Positions 10,174 through 21,844 of a stretch of DNA of 64,000 nucleotides are shown piece by piece. Location of the stretch: positions 1 to 64,000 of the forward strand of contig NZ_JAGGNW010000009.1 of the NCBI RefSeq assembly GCF_018614875.1. Reading direction: 5' to 3'. The notes under the pieces are model-generated. The model saw nothing but the letters and a program-made list of their open reading frames with translations. It made no database searches and was not told the origin of the DNA. The position numbers and the translations under genes were made by a program. Source of the stretch: Variovorax paradoxus (lineage in GTDB: Bacteria > Pseudomonadota > Gammaproteobacteria > Burkholderiales > Burkholderiaceae_C). Numbering within the stretch: the stretch's first letter is position 1; every line of letters begins with the position of its first letter.

Positions 10174-10770
10174 ATGAAGAACATCGTGATCCTGATCTCC
10201 GGCGGCGGCTCCAACATGGCGGCCATCGTGCGCGCCGCCGAACGCGACCGCTGGTTGGAGCGTTTTGGCGCCCGTATTGCCGCCGTCGTCAGCAACAAGG
10301 CCGAAGCGGGCGGGCTTGCGATCGCCAGGACGCACGGCATCGAAACCGCCGTGGTCCCGCACAAGGAGTTTGCGACGCGCGAGGCTTTCGACGAGGCGCT
10401 GGCGAAGGCTGTCGATGCGCATTCGCCGGCGCTGGTGGTGCTGGCGGGGTTCATGCGCATCCTGACGCCGGGTTTCGTCGGCCGCTATGCCGGCCGCTTG
10501 GTCAACATCCACCCCTCTTTGCTGCCGGCGTTTCCCGGGCTGAACACGCACCAGCGGGCGATCGACGCCGGCTGCAAGGTGGCAGGCGTCACGGTGCACC
10601 AGGTGACCACGGAACTCGACCATGGCCCGATCCTGGCCCAGGCGGTGGTGCCGGTGCTGCCGGACGACACGGCCGCCACGCTCGCCGGCCGGGTGCTCGC
10701 GCAGGAGCACCAGTTGTATCCACGCGCCATTGCCGCCTGGCTTGCAGATACATCAAGTCACAAACCTTGA
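10174..10770 (+). CDS. purN: phosphoribosylglycinamide formyltransferase
   Basis: Cytosolic enzyme of purine synthesis that transfers formyl from 10-formyl-THF to GAR. Its 198 residues are normal. The nucleotide-phosphate loop S-G-G-G-S-N is at residues 9-14. The folate/catalytic region reads NIHPSLLPAFPG with catalytic Asn and His, followed by HQVTTELDHGPILAQ with the catalytic Asp. It is transcribed divergently from the acyl-CoA dehydrogenase pair. Confidence 0.96.
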   Translation: MKNIVILISGGGSNMAAIVRAAERDRWLERFGARIAAVVSNKAEAGGLAIARTHGIETAVVPHKEFATREAFDEALAKAVDAHSPALVVLAGFMRILTPGFVGRYAGRLVNIHPSLLPAFPGLNTHQRAIDAGCKVAGVTVHQVTTELDHGPILAQAVVPVLPDDTAATLAGRVLAQEHQLYPRAIAAWLADTSSHKP

Positions 10771-10806
10771 AGTTGTTCTATATTCGCGGGTTTTCGGGAA
10801 CATGAA

Positions 10807-11133
10807 TTGAAAACCCAATCGCTACTGTCCGCGGTCGCCGTCGCTGTGCTGGTGTCGGCCTGCGCCGCGCCAGCCCCTGCACCGGCTCCCACATCCGCAC
10901 CCGCATCCGCTGCGCCACCCCAGCCGGTGTTCCAGTGCAATGCGGATGGCGCGCGGTTCGCCGTCGGCCAGCCGTTGTCGCCTCAACTCGAAGCTGCAGC
11001 CCGCGTGCGTGCCGGCGCGGGCATGGTGCGCGCACTGAAGCCGGGCGAGGCGGTGACGATGGAGCTCAACGGCGGGCGCCTCAATCTCGATGTGGACGCG
11101 CGTGGCCGAGTGACGGACGTTCGCTGCGGCTGA
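10807..11133 (+). CDS. lipoprotein with I78 peptidase-inhibitor-like domain
   Basis: 108-residue precursor. A TTG start gives MKTQSLLSAVAVAVLVSAC, a lipoprotein signal with the lipidated Cys at residue 19, followed by an Ala/Pro-rich tether. The rest has R-x-G-A-G-M-V-R, L-K-P-G and R-L-N-L-D-V-D with a terminal V-R-C-G, matching the small I78-type protease-inhibitor family. It probably acts in the periplasm at the outer membrane against proteases. The ribosome-binding site is weak (GGGAAC). Confidence 0.7.
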   Translation: MKTQSLLSAVAVAVLVSACAAPAPAPAPTSAPASAAPPQPVFQCNADGARFAVGQPLSPQLEAAARVRAGAGMVRALKPGEAVTMELNGGRLNLDVDARGRVTDVRCG

Positions 11134-11170
11134 GGGCGCTTGGGGCGAATGCTGTCGAATTTGTAGCGTT

Positions 11171-11407
11171 CTAGGCCGGCGCGAAGCGTCGTTGGCGGAC
11201 ACCGTCGATTTCCACGGTTTCCTCGAACATCGCGGCCGGACGGACCCACAGCCCCTTGGCGCCATAGAGCGCGCGGTACAGCGTCATCGGTTCCAGCGTC
11301 TCGCTGTGGCGCACGGTGCCCAGCACCTCGTATTCGCCGCCTTTGTAGTGCCGATAGCGGCCGGGGGGTGTCTCTGTCAGGGGCGGCAGGTCGTTGTCGT
11401 CGTTCAT
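11171..11407 (-). CDS. DUF1653 family protein
   Basis: 78-residue cytoplasmic protein with the DUF1653 pattern: G-R-Y-R-H-Y-K-G-G-x-Y-E-V-L-G, then H-S-E-T-L-E-P, and Y-R-A-L-Y-G. The role is unknown. It lies between the I78-type lipoprotein and the M48 peptidase, on the opposite strand. Confidence 0.85.
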   Translation of the reverse strand: MNDDNDLPPLTETPPGRYRHYKGGEYEVLGTVRHSETLEPMTLYRALYGAKGLWVRPAAMFEETVEIDGVRQRRFAPA

Positions 11408-11452
11408 GGGCTTGCTTGCCTTTCAAACTGTGGGTCGGTGGAGGAAAGTTGG

Positions 11453-13306
11453 ATGGATCGCGCTGATTTTGTTCACCTCGTCAGGCTGAGCGAGCATGCC
11501 AGCGCGGACGACAGCGCGCGCTACCGGCGCGGCGTGGCGGCCTTTGCCGCGCTCGGCTATCTCTGGGTGCTGGCCTGTCTTGCGCTTTCCGTCGGCATCA
11601 TCGCCTGGGTCGCGCTGGCTGCCGGACGCGGGCGCTTCAGTTTCACGCGCGGCTGGCTGCTGCTGTTCGCCTTCGGCCTGCTCTGGGCCACGCTGCGCGC
11701 ACTCTGGGTGCGGTTCGACGAACCCGAAGGGCACGAGCTTTCGCGCGCGGATGCCCCGGCGCTGTTCGAGGCGCTCGACCGCATCCGCAAGAAGATCAAG
11801 GGGCCGCCGGTCCATCGCGTCCATCTCGACGACGAGTTCAATGCCAGCATCCGGCAGGTGCCGCGCTTCGGGCTGTTCGGCGGGGCGGTCAATTCCCTCA
11901 GCATCGGGCTGCCGCTCTTGATGATGCTGGACCGGCGGCGGCTGCTTTCGGTGCTCGCCCATGAATACGGGCACTTGCGTGGAAACCACGGCAAGCTCAG
12001 TGCCTGGATCTACCGCACCCGGCTCTCATGGCTGAAGCTGGACGCCAGCCTGCAGCGCGACGAAGGCGTGATGGCGCTGGTGTCGCAGGCTTTTTTCCGC
12101 TGGTACTTTCCGCGTTTTGCGGCCCGGACCTTCGCGCTCGCCCGGCAGGACGAATATGAAGCCGACCGCATCTCCGGACGGCTCCTGGGCACGCCCGTTG
12201 CCGCGGCCGCCCTGACGGAAATAGCCATCAAGGCCAGCTGGTATGCCGACGAATTCTGGGCTTCGCATTGGGCACGGGCCGAGCGGGAGCCCGAGCCGCC
12301 GGGGCCTTTCAAGGCACTGAAGGAGCGTGCCGGCACGCCCCCGGATGCGGAATTTGCACGCCAGGCATTGCGCGAAGCCATGCGGCGCGTCAGCGACCTG
12401 GAAGACACCCATCCGGTGCTGCGCGACCGGCTCGAGGCGCTCGGCCAGAAGGCCGTGGTGCCGCCCTGGTCGAGCGAGCCCGCGCTGAGCATGCTGGCCG
12501 ACAGCGCCAAGTGGATCGAGCATTTCGACAACCAATGGCGCCGCAGCCATGCCAGCGACTGGAAGCAGCACCATGCGCACCGGTCGCGCATCCGCGAGCG
12601 CGTCGAACTGCTTGCGGCGCGGGGCGAGCGCAACACGCCCGACGAGCTGGTGGAGTGGGCCGATTCCGAACGCCGGCTCGATCCGGCTGCCCTGGTGCGC
12701 GTTCGCTATGAGCGCGCACTGCAAATTGCGCCCGAGCATCCCGGCGCCCTGCGGGGAGTGGCCCAGATGTTGCCTCTGCGCGATCGCGATGCGCGTCTCG
12801 CCGTGCTCGAGCGTTTGTACGGGTCCGGCGCGGCCAGCCGATGGTGGGCCGCGAAAAGTGCCGTGGCCGCGCTCGAGGACCCCGACGCGGGAATGCACGA
12901 CGAGGAAGCGCTCAAGCTGTGGCGCGGCCGCCTCAAGGAGGCCGAGGAAGCCGAGGCACGGGCTTGGGAAGAGCTCACCGAAACGCCATTTTTCAGCCAG
13001 ATCGTCCGGCATGACCTGAACGACCACGAATTGGGCGAACTGCGGGCCGACCTGGCGCGCTGCCTTCCCCTTTCGCGGGCCTGGCTGGTGCGCAAGACCC
13101 TGCGCGAATTCCCGTGGCGCCGGGCCTACATCGTGTTCGTCGAGCTGCCCGGGCTGGACGACGACGAGCGCTGGCCGCTGTGCCGCCAGCTCGAGCAGAC
13201 ACTGAGCCTGCCGGGCGCCGCGCTGGTTCTCTGGGCCGGCCATTCGCCGACGCTGGACGAGATCGAACGGCAGGCTTTCGGGCCGATCTGGAGCCGCACG
13301 GCGTAG
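11453..13306 (+). CDS. M48 family membrane zinc metallopeptidase
   Basis: 617-residue protein. Two N-terminal transmembrane segments lie at about residues 29-75. The zinc site is HEYGH near residue 170 in V-L-A-H-E-Y-G-H, and a downstream E-Y-E-A-D-R gives the third ligand Glu, as in HtpX/M48 enzymes. The C-terminal half is helical, with a stretch resembling tetratricopeptide-like repeats. The start at 11453 has GGAGG upstream; a longer in-frame extension runs antisense over the DUF1653 gene. A role in membrane protein quality control is inferred from the family. Confidence 0.82.
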   Translation: MDRADFVHLVRLSEHASADDSARYRRGVAAFAALGYLWVLACLALSVGIIAWVALAAGRGRFSFTRGWLLLFAFGLLWATLRALWVRFDEPEGHELSRADAPALFEALDRIRKKIKGPPVHRVHLDDEFNASIRQVPRFGLFGGAVNSLSIGLPLLMMLDRRRLLSVLAHEYGHLRGNHGKLSAWIYRTRLSWLKLDASLQRDEGVMALVSQAFFRWYFPRFAARTFALARQDEYEADRISGRLLGTPVAAAALTEIAIKASWYADEFWASHWARAEREPEPPGPFKALKERAGTPPDAEFARQALREAMRRVSDLEDTHPVLRDRLEALGQKAVVPPWSSEPALSMLADSAKWIEHFDNQWRRSHASDWKQHHAHRSRIRERVELLAARGERNTPDELVEWADSERRLDPAALVRVRYERALQIAPEHPGALRGVAQMLPLRDRDARLAVLERLYGSGAASRWWAAKSAVAALEDPDAGMHDEEALKLWRGRLKEAEEAEARAWEELTETPFFSQIVRHDLNDHELGELRADLARCLPLSRAWLVRKTLREFPWRRAYIVFVELPGLDDDERWPLCRQLEQTLSLPGAALVLWAGHSPTLDEIERQAFGPIWSRTA

Positions 13307-13334
13307 CGGCCCCGCCGGCTGAGACAATCGGGGC

Positions 13335-14606
13335 ATGCACCCCAAAGCCCTGTTGGAGGCCACCGCCGATCTGGTCGGCCTTGTCCTGAAATTCGATCAC
13401 CCGGCCGACCAGGTCGTTTCGCGCTTTTTCCGCGACCACCGCGAGTTCGGTCCGCGCGAGCGCGCCACGCTTGCCGAGACCGTCTACGCCGTGCTCCGCA
13501 AGAAGCTCCTGTTCGACCACCTCTCGCCTTCGGGCAGCGGTTCGAAGGAGCGCCGCATGGCGATCCTGGGCTTTCATGGCCCGCGCGACTTCCTGAAGAG
13601 CGCCCTCAACGACACCGAAAAGCGCTGGCTCGACAACTGCGACGCCGTCAAGCCCGACGATCTGCTCGAACGTCATCGCCACAATCTGCCCGAATGGCTG
13701 GTGGGGCCGCTCAAGGCCCAGCTGGGCGACGGCTTCTGGCCGCTGGTCGAAAGCCTGCAGCAACCCGCGCCGCTCGATCTTCGCGTCAACGCCTTGACCG
13801 ACAAGCGGGCAGAAGTGAAGGCGGAGCTTGCGAAGGCTGCTATCAAATCGGAAGCAACCCCGTTCTCGCCCTGGGGCTTGCGCATCGACGGCAAGCCCGC
13901 GCTGACCAAGCTGGACGCCTTCGCCCGCGGCGCCGTCGAGGTGCAGGACGAGGGTTCCCAACTGCTGGCCCTGCTGCTGGACGCCAAGCGAGGCGAAATG
14001 GTGGTCGATTTTTGCGCCGGCGCCGGCGGCAAGACATTGGCCATCGGCGCGACCATGCGCAACACCGGCCGGCTCTACGCCTTCGACACCTCGGCCCACC
14101 GGCTCGACGCGCTCAAGCCGCGGCTCGCGCGCAGCAAGCTTTCGAACGTTCATCCGGCCGCCATCGCGCATGAGAGGGACGAGCGCATCAAGCGCCTGGC
14201 CGGCAAGATCGACCGGGTGCTGGTCGATGCGCCCTGCTCGGGCCTGGGCACGCTGCGCCGCAACCCGGACCTGAAATGGCGCCAGTCGCCCAAATCGGTC
14301 GAGGAACTGACGGTCAAACAGGCCGCCATCCTGCAAAGCGCGGCACGCCTGTTGAAACCGGGCGGGCGGCTGGTTTATGCCACCTGCAGCGTGCTGCCCG
14401 AGGAAAACGAGGCCATTGCCGAGGCTTTCAGCGCCGCCAACCCCGATTTCGTACCCCAGGACGCCACGGACCTGCTGCAGGGCCTCAAGGTGGAGGGTTT
14501 CGAGGCCCTCTGCGCCGGTGGCGCGGACGGCCATCGCTATTTGCGGCTGTGGCCTCACCGCCACGCGACGGACGGCTTCTTTGCGGCGGTGTGGAACCGC
14601 AAATAG
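13335..14606 (+). CDS. RsmB-type 16S rRNA (cytosine-C5) methyltransferase
   Basis: SAM-dependent RNA m5C methyltransferase of the RsmB/NOP2 family (423 residues). The SAM-binding loop reads VDFCAGAGGKTLAIG. The motif IV Cys is in VLVDAPCSGLGTLRRNPD and the motif VI Cys in VYATCSVLPEENE; the two cysteines are the catalytic pair. The N-terminal third is a short NusB-like helical region. Likely target is 16S rRNA, but the exact base is not assured because this family has several subgroups. Confidence 0.88.
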   Translation: MHPKALLEATADLVGLVLKFDHPADQVVSRFFRDHREFGPRERATLAETVYAVLRKKLLFDHLSPSGSGSKERRMAILGFHGPRDFLKSALNDTEKRWLDNCDAVKPDDLLERHRHNLPEWLVGPLKAQLGDGFWPLVESLQQPAPLDLRVNALTDKRAEVKAELAKAAIKSEATPFSPWGLRIDGKPALTKLDAFARGAVEVQDEGSQLLALLLDAKRGEMVVDFCAGAGGKTLAIGATMRNTGRLYAFDTSAHRLDALKPRLARSKLSNVHPAAIAHERDERIKRLAGKIDRVLVDAPCSGLGTLRRNPDLKWRQSPKSVEELTVKQAAILQSAARLLKPGGRLVYATCSVLPEENEAIAEAFSAANPDFVPQDATDLLQGLKVEGFEALCAGGADGHRYLRLWPHRHATDGFFAAVWNRK

Positions 14607-14654
14607 GCACGGCACTCCAAATTAGGGTAAATCTGCGCATTTGTGCAAGGGCAA

Positions 14655-14673
14655 AAGGCCTCGTTTTGGCCTT
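14655..14673. promoter_or_regulatory. inverted repeat upstream of the desaturase
   Basis: AAGGCC and GGCCTT arms flank seven bases in the 133-base gap after the RsmB-type gene. A TAAAAT box follows at 14681-14686 and could be the -10 of the desaturase promoter, although no good -35 is seen. The repeat could be a weak terminator or an operator. Confidence 0.3.
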
Positions 14674-14739
14674 GCCGCCTTAAAATCGCGGGTTAACTGA
14701 AAGGCCGCACCTTCGTGTGGCCATGGAGCACTTAATTCA

Positions 14740-15954
14740 ATGTTGATTCCTGACTCTGCCGTTTTGAGCGCGGCCATCGACTGGCTCGGACACGGCTTGT
14801 GGGACCTCACATGGTGGCAAGTCGTGCTGTACACGCTCGTCACCACGCACATCACGATCGCCGCCGTCACCATCTTCCTGCACCGGACGCAAACGCACCG
14901 GGCCATGGATCTGGGGCCGATCCCCTCGCATTTCTTCCGCTTCTGGCTCTGGCTCGGCACCGGCATGGTCACCAAGGAATGGGTCGCCATCCACCGCAAG
15001 CACCACGCCAAGTGCGAAACCGAAGACGACCCGCACAGCCCGCAGGTCAAGGGCATCGACGAAGTGCTGTGGCGCGGCGCCGAGCTGTACCGCGCCGAGT
15101 CGAAGAACAAGGACACGATGGAGCGCTACGGCCACGGCACGCCCGATGACTGGCTCGAACGCAACCTGTACACGCGCTACAGCTGGCAAGGTGTCGGCCT
15201 CATGCTGATCATCAACCTGGCGCTGTTCGGCGCGCTCGGCCTCACGGTCTGGGCCGTGCAGATGCTGTGGATCCCGATCACCGCGGCCGGCATCATCAAT
15301 GGCATCGGCCACTACTGGGGCTACCGCAACTTCGAGGCGCCCGACGCCAGCCGCAATGTCTCGCCCTGGGGCTTGATCATCGGCGGCGAAGAGCTGCACA
15401 ACAACCACCACACCTACCCGACGTCGGCCAAGTTCTCGGTCAAGAAGTACGAGTTCGACATTGGCTGGGTCTACATCCAGATGATGCAGGCGATCGGCTG
15501 GGCCAAGGTCAAGAAGGTGCCGCCAAAGATGCAGATGGGCGACATCCAGCCCGTGGCCAACGAGAAGACGCTCGAGGCCGTCATTGCCAACCGCTATGAA
15601 GTCATGGCCGGCTATGCCCGCGAGATGCGCCGTGTCACCAAGGCGGAACTCGTTGCGCTCAAGACCAAGGGCGGCGACATCTCGGTGCTCAAGGCTGCCA
15701 AGAACTGGCTGCACCGCGACGACGACAAGGTGCCGGCATCGGCCCGCACGCACCTCGTGCAGGCGCGCGCTGCCCACCCCGTGATCGACAAGATGGTCAC
15801 CATGCGCGAAGAGCTGCGCCAGCTCTGGCTCAACACCTCGCAGTCGCGCGAGCAACTGGCGGCCGATCTGGCGGCCTGGTGCCACCGCGCGGAAGCCAGC
15901 GGCATCGCCGGCTTGCGCGAGTTCTCGACCCGCCTGCGCGCCGCACGCGCCTGA
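14740..15954 (+). CDS. acyl-CoA/fatty acid desaturase
   Basis: Membrane di-iron desaturase of 404 residues. All three His boxes are present: HRTQTH near residue 48, HRKHH near residue 87, and HNNHH near residue 223. Hydrophobic segments lie on either side, as in stearoyl-CoA delta-9 desaturases. The C-terminal ~130 residues form a polar helical extension beyond the catalytic core. It probably introduces a double bond into membrane acyl chains. A strong terminator follows. Confidence 0.9.
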   Translation: MLIPDSAVLSAAIDWLGHGLWDLTWWQVVLYTLVTTHITIAAVTIFLHRTQTHRAMDLGPIPSHFFRFWLWLGTGMVTKEWVAIHRKHHAKCETEDDPHSPQVKGIDEVLWRGAELYRAESKNKDTMERYGHGTPDDWLERNLYTRYSWQGVGLMLIINLALFGALGLTVWAVQMLWIPITAAGIINGIGHYWGYRNFEAPDASRNVSPWGLIIGGEELHNNHHTYPTSAKFSVKKYEFDIGWVYIQMMQAIGWAKVKKVPPKMQMGDIQPVANEKTLEAVIANRYEVMAGYAREMRRVTKAELVALKTKGGDISVLKAAKNWLHRDDDKVPASARTHLVQARAAHPVIDKMVTMREELRQLWLNTSQSREQLAADLAAWCHRAEASGIAGLREFSTRLRAARA

Positions 15955-15978
15955 GCAGGCAAGCGTTCCCGCTCATCA

Positions 15979-16005
15979 AAAAGCCGACCTCGGGGTCGGC
16001 TTTTT
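15979..16005 (+). terminator. intrinsic terminator after the desaturase
   Basis: AAGCCGACC and GGTCGGCTT form a 9-bp or longer stem around a TCGG loop, followed by a run of six T residues. Confidence 0.85.
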
Positions 16006-16071
16006 TGTGCCTGTCGTATCGCGTTCTGCCCGGCTGCACAGGAGGGCTGTGAGCATTCCCGACAGGCAACA

Positions 16072-16101
16072 AAAAACCCGCTGGGTAAGCAGCGGGTTTT
16101 C
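16072..16101 (-). terminator. intrinsic terminator after rpmG
   Basis: AAAACCCGCTG (16073-16083) and CAGCGGGTTTT (16090-16100) form a perfect stem. Read on the minus strand it ends in a T run, so it terminates the rpmB-rpmG transcript; it could also work on the plus strand. Confidence 0.8.
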
Positions 16102-16123
16102 TTGTGGGGGAAACCGGGCCGAA

Positions 16124-16297
16124 TTACTTCAGCTTGATTTCCTTGTATTCGACGTGCTTGCGTGCCTTGGGGTCGAACTTCATGATCGACATCTTTTCAG
16201 GCATCGTCTTCTTGTTCTTGCTGGTCGTGTAGAAGTGGCCGGTACCCGCGGTGGATTCCAGCTTGATCTTTTCGCGTCCGCCTTTGCTCGTTGCCAT
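16124..16297 (-). CDS. rpmG: 50S ribosomal protein L33
   Basis: 57-residue basic ribosomal protein. The translation begins [20 protein letters not shown] and ends [11 protein letters not shown], which is the L33 signature. It follows rpmB by 11 bases on the same strand, the usual rpmB-rpmG pair. The cysteine zinc ligands of C+ L33 forms are absent, so this is a zinc-independent form. Confidence 0.95.
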   Translation of the reverse strand: MATSKGGREKIKLESTAGTGHFYTTSKNKKTMPEKMSIMKFDPKARKHVEYKEIKLK

Positions 16298-16308
16298 GAT
16301 TCAGCTCC

Positions 16309-16542
16309 TTAAGCTTGGCCGCGTGCGCGCAGGTCTGCGAGCACGGCGTCGATGCCGTTCTTGTCGATCAGGCGCAGCGCGGCGCTCGAAACACGCAGGC
16401 GAACCCAGCGGTTTTCAGTCTCGACCCAGAAACGGCGATATTGCAGGTTCGGCAGGAACCGGCGCTTGGTTTTGTTGTTGGCGTGGGAAACGTTGTTTCC
16501 GACCATCGGGCCTTTGCCCGTTACGTCGCATACGCGTGCCAT
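16309..16542 (-). CDS. rpmB: 50S ribosomal protein L28
   Basis: 77-residue ribosomal protein beginning [20 protein letters not shown], the L28 signature, followed by the R-R-F-L-P-N-L stretch. The longer open frame upstream is non-coding leader. A perfect TATAAT lies about 155 bases upstream on this strand, so the mRNA probably has a long leader. Confidence 0.96.
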   Translation of the reverse strand: MARVCDVTGKGPMVGNNVSHANNKTKRRFLPNLQYRRFWVETENRWVRLRVSSAALRLIDKNGIDAVLADLRARGQA

Positions 16543-16695
16543 GAGGACACTCTTTCTTGAACAGCTGGCACCGGTGCAATCTTGGCGGATTGCAGGTGTT
16601 TTGCAGCTTGACCTCGCCAGAAACGGGTGGCGGTACCCCGGCTTTGCCTGAATGCTCAGGCCCTGTGAAGGGGCCCTATTTCGGCAAAGCCTTGG

Positions 16696-16722
16696 ATTAT
16701 AGCCCTTTCGGGCCTCGGTTCG
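16696..16722 (-). promoter_or_regulatory. candidate rpmB promoter
   Basis: On the minus strand a perfect TATAAT (16696-16701) sits just after the trxB coding end. The -35 region at 17-base spacing (around 16719-16724) is a poor match, so the call rests mainly on the -10 box and on its position upstream of rpmB. Confidence 0.4.
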
Positions 16723-16723
16723 C

Positions 16724-18539
<1,816 letters not shown>

Positions 18540-18551
18540 GCCGCCGGGCCC

Positions 18552-18577
18552 GGCGCTTCTGGCGGCGGCGCCTTTTT
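18552..18577 (+). terminator. possible terminator after the Crp/Fnr gene
   Basis: GGCGC (18552-18556) can pair with GCGCC (18568-18572), followed by TTTTT. The stem is short and alternative pairings exist. Confidence 0.4.
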
Positions 18578-18633
18578 GTTGTAGTGTTCAGGCGCCCAGC
18601 CGCCGCTTTGAAGGATTGGGTGCCGCGTTTTTC

Positions 18634-21036
18634 ATGACTTATTCGCTCAATACACTTCAATCTTCTTCTGCTGCCGAGGGGCAACCCGTGCGCATGCGCG
18701 CGATGCGCTTCGCCCATGAGATCACGCTGATCGCAGGCTTTGCCGGGCTCTTGTTCTGGCTGCTGGCCATGCTGAGCTTCACGCCCTCCGATGCGGCCTG
18801 GTCGACCTCCGGGACCGGAGGCGACATCAAGAACTGGGGCGGCCGCATCGGTGCCTGGCTGGCCGACGGCAGCTATTTTCTGGCGGGCTATTCGGTCTGG
18901 TGGTGCCTCGCGGCGGGCCTGCGGGCCTGGCTCTCGTCGCTCGCCAACTGGCTGCGCGGCGGCGAGGCGGCGCCGGCCGAGCAGCCGGTGCGCGGCCGCT
19001 TCAACCGCAGCCGCATGGCTTTCTGGTTCGGCCTTGTGCTGCTGCTGTGCGCGAGCACCGTGCTCGAGTGGTCGCGCCTGTACCGGCTCGAATCCCATCT
19101 GCCGGGTTCGGGCGGCGGCGCGCTGGGCTACCTGGTGGGCCCGGCGAGCGTGCGCTGGATGGGCTTTACCGGATCGGCGCTGGTGGCCATTGCCGCCGGC
19201 GTGATCGGCTCGGCGCTGGTGTTTCGTTTCTCGTGGACCCAGATCGCCGAACGCATTGGCGCGCGGGCCTATTCGCTGTTCGAGTCGCGTCGCGAAAAGC
19301 GCGAGATGGCGGCCGACATCGCGATGGGCAAGCAGGCCGCACGCGAACGTGCGGAGGCCGAAGACCTGCCGTTCTCGCGTGGAGCGGGCAGCGGCAGCGA
19401 GCAGGCGGACGCCGATGACGATGAGGAACTGCGCATCGAGCCGCGCCCGAAGCGCCGCGCGGCATCGCCGCCGGTACAGATCGAGCCCGCGATGACCGAG
19501 GTGCCCCGGAGCGATCGCGTCGTCAAGGAGCGCCAGAAGCCGCTCTTCAAGGAACTGCCCGACAGCAAGCTGCCACAGGTCGACTTGCTCGACGCCGCGC
19601 AGGCGCGCCAGGAAACGGTGTCGGCCGACACGCTCGAGATGACCTCGCGCATGATCGAGAAAAAGCTCAAGGACTTCGGCGTCGAGGTGCGCGTGGTGCT
19701 GGCTTCTCCCGGCCCCGTGATCACGCGCTATGAAATCGAGCCCGCCACCGGCGTCAAGGGCTCGCAGATCGTCGGCTTGGCGAAAGACCTTGCGCGCTCG
19801 CTCTCGCTGGTGTCGATCCGCGTCGTGGAAACCATTCCGGGCAAGAACTACATGGCGCTCGAGTTGCCGAACGCCAAGCGCCAGTCGATCAAGCTCAGCG
19901 AAATCCTGGGCTCGCAGGTCTACAACGAGGGCAAGTCGTTCCTGACGATGGGCCTGGGCAAGGACATCATCGGCAACCCCGTGGTGGCCGACCTCGCGAA
20001 GATGCCGCACGTGCTGGTGGCCGGTACCACCGGGTCGGGCAAGTCGGTCGGCATCAACGCGATGATTCTCTCGCTGCTCTACAAGGCCGAAGCACGCGAC
20101 GTGCGGCTGCTCATGATCGACCCGAAGATGCTCGAAATGTCGGTCTACGAAGGCATCCCGCATCTGCTGGCGCCCGTGGTCACCGACATGCGGCAGGCCG
20201 CGCACGGCCTCAACTGGTGCGTGGCGGAGATGGAGCGCCGCTACAAGCTCATGAGCAAGCTGGGCGTGCGCAACCTGGCCGGCTACAACACCAAGATCGA
20301 CGAGGCCAAGGCGCGCGAGGAGTTCATCTACAACCCCTTCAGCCTGACCCCCGACGATCCCGAGCCGCTCAAGCGCGAGCCGCACATCGTCGTGGTGATC
20401 GACGAGCTGGCCGACCTGATGATGGTGGTCGGCAAGAAGATCGAAGAGCTGATTGCCCGCCTGGCGCAGAAGGCGCGCGCCGCCGGCATCCACCTGATTC
20501 TTGCCACGCAGCGGCCCAGCGTCGACGTGATCACCGGCCTCATCAAGGCCAACATTCCAACGCGCATTGCGTTCCAGGTGTCGAGCAAGATCGACAGCCG
20601 CACCATCCTGGACCAGATGGGCGCCGAAGCGCTGCTCGGCATGGGCGACATGCTCTACATGCCCAGCGGCACCGGCCTGCCCATTCGTGTGCACGGCGCG
20701 TTCGTGAGCGACGAGGAAGTGCACCGCGTGGTGGCCTACCTCAAGAGCCAGGGCGAGCCCGACTACATCGAAGGCGTGCTCGAAGGCGGCACGGTCGACG
20801 GTGATGGCGACATGCTGGGCGAGGGCGGCGACGCCGAGAAAGACCCGATGTACGACCAGGCCGTCGAGGTGGTGCTCAAGAACCGCAAGGCGAGCATCTC
20901 GCTGGTGCAGCGCCACTTGAAGATCGGCTACAACCGTGCGGCGCGGCTGGTGGAAGACATGGAGAAGGCCGGCCTGGTCAGCGCCATGAGCGGCAGCGGC
21001 CAACGCGAGATCCTGGTGCCGGCGCGCGCCGAATAA
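18634..21036 (+). CDS. ftsK: DNA translocase FtsK
   Basis: Septum-located DNA pump for chromosome dimer resolution and segregation (800 residues). Four N-terminal membrane segments (about residues 25-200) are followed by a short charged linker. The motor domain has Walker [11 protein letters not shown] near residue 464 and Walker [12 protein letters not shown]. The C-terminal winged-helix gamma domain reads [20 protein letters not shown] and should bind KOPS sites. The linker is much shorter than in E. coli FtsK. An upstream TTG is also possible, but the ATG gives a cleaner N-terminus. Confidence 0.95.
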   Translation: MTYSLNTLQSSSAAEGQPVRMRAMRFAHEITLIAGFAGLLFWLLAMLSFTPSDAAWSTSGTGGDIKNWGGRIGAWLADGSYFLAGYSVWWCLAAGLRAWLSSLANWLRGGEAAPAEQPVRGRFNRSRMAFWFGLVLLLCASTVLEWSRLYRLESHLPGSGGGALGYLVGPASVRWMGFTGSALVAIAAGVIGSALVFRFSWTQIAERIGARAYSLFESRREKREMAADIAMGKQAARERAEAEDLPFSRGAGSGSEQADADDDEELRIEPRPKRRAASPPVQIEPAMTEVPRSDRVVKERQKPLFKELPDSKLPQVDLLDAAQARQETVSADTLEMTSRMIEKKLKDFGVEVRVVLASPGPVITRYEIEPATGVKGSQIVGLAKDLARSLSLVSIRVVETIPGKNYMALELPNAKRQSIKLSEILGSQVYNEGKSFLTMGLGKDIIGNPVVADLAKMPHVLVAGTTGSGKSVGINAMILSLLYKAEARDVRLLMIDPKMLEMSVYEGIPHLLAPVVTDMRQAAHGLNWCVAEMERRYKLMSKLGVRNLAGYNTKIDEAKAREEFIYNPFSLTPDDPEPLKREPHIVVVIDELADLMMVVGKKIEELIARLAQKARAAGIHLILATQRPSVDVITGLIKANIPTRIAFQVSSKIDSRTILDQMGAEALLGMGDMLYMPSGTGLPIRVHGAFVSDEEVHRVVAYLKSQGEPDYIEGVLEGGTVDGDGDMLGEGGDAEKDPMYDQAVEVVLKNRKASISLVQRHLKIGYNRAARLVEDMEKAGLVSAMSGSGQREILVPARAE

Positions 21037-21189
21037 ACCGGCGCAATACCTGCGGACCCAGGCGTTGCGCACCGACAGCCACGTTGCAAAAGCTGCAATA
21101 ACGTTGCAAAACTTCATGAACCCCGCACATGGCACAACGCGCAGCGGGGTATGGTCGTGTCAACGCCATCGCTTCCCGAGGAACCCCAA

Positions 21190-21822
21190 TTGAAAATTCG
21201 CCATTGGCTGTTGATCGGCCTCCTCTGTTCCGCCAACGCCTGGGCGGGCGGCCTTGAGAGCCTCGAGACCTTCGTGAAGACGGTCAAGTCGGGCCGTGCC
21301 GAGTTCACGCAAACGGTCACGGCGCCGCCGCGCGAGGGGCAGCCGGGCCGCACCAAGACTTCCACCGGCACCTTCGAGTTTCAGCGGCCGGGCAAATTCA
21401 AGTTCGATTACCAGAAGCCCTTCGCCCAGAGCATCGTGGCCGACGGCAAGACGCTGTGGCTCTACGACGCGGACCTGAACCAGGTGACGCAGCGCGCACA
21501 GTCGCAGGCGCTGGGCTCCACGCCCGCCGCGCTGATTGCCGCGGCGCCGGACCTGCGTGCACTACAGGCCGACTTCACGCTCGAGGCCGCGCCCGAGCGT
21601 GATGGCCTCCAATGGGTCAAGGCCACGCCAAAGAACAAGGAGGGCCAGTTGCAGAATGTGCAGGTCGGCTTCCAGGGCGATGCGTTGGCGGCGCTCGAGA
21701 TCCTCGACAGCTTCGGGCAGCGCTCGGTGCTGAAGTTCAGCAAGGTCGAAGTGAATCCGGCGCTTCCTGCCAACGTGTTCGAGTTCAAGGCGCCCGCGGG
21801 CGCCGACATCATCAAGCAATAG
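21190..21822 (+). CDS. lolA: outer-membrane lipoprotein carrier protein LolA
   Basis: Periplasmic chaperone carrying lipoproteins from LolCDE to LolB (210-residue precursor). A TTG start at 21190 is preferred: GAGGAA ends six bases upstream and it gives the signal peptide MKIRHWLLIGLLCSANAWA. The mature part has the LolA pattern R-A-E-F-T-Q-T-V, G-T-F-E-F-Q-R-P-G-K-F-K-F-D-Y and D-G-K-T-L-W-L-Y-D. It sits in the common ftsK-lolA-rarA order. Confidence 0.93.
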   Translation: MKIRHWLLIGLLCSANAWAGGLESLETFVKTVKSGRAEFTQTVTAPPREGQPGRTKTSTGTFEFQRPGKFKFDYQKPFAQSIVADGKTLWLYDADLNQVTQRAQSQALGSTPAALIAAAPDLRALQADFTLEAAPERDGLQWVKATPKNKEGQLQNVQVGFQGDALAALEILDSFGQRSVLKFSKVEVNPALPANVFEFKAPAGADIIKQ

Positions 21823-21844
21823 CAGCCATCGGACACAAGCAGGT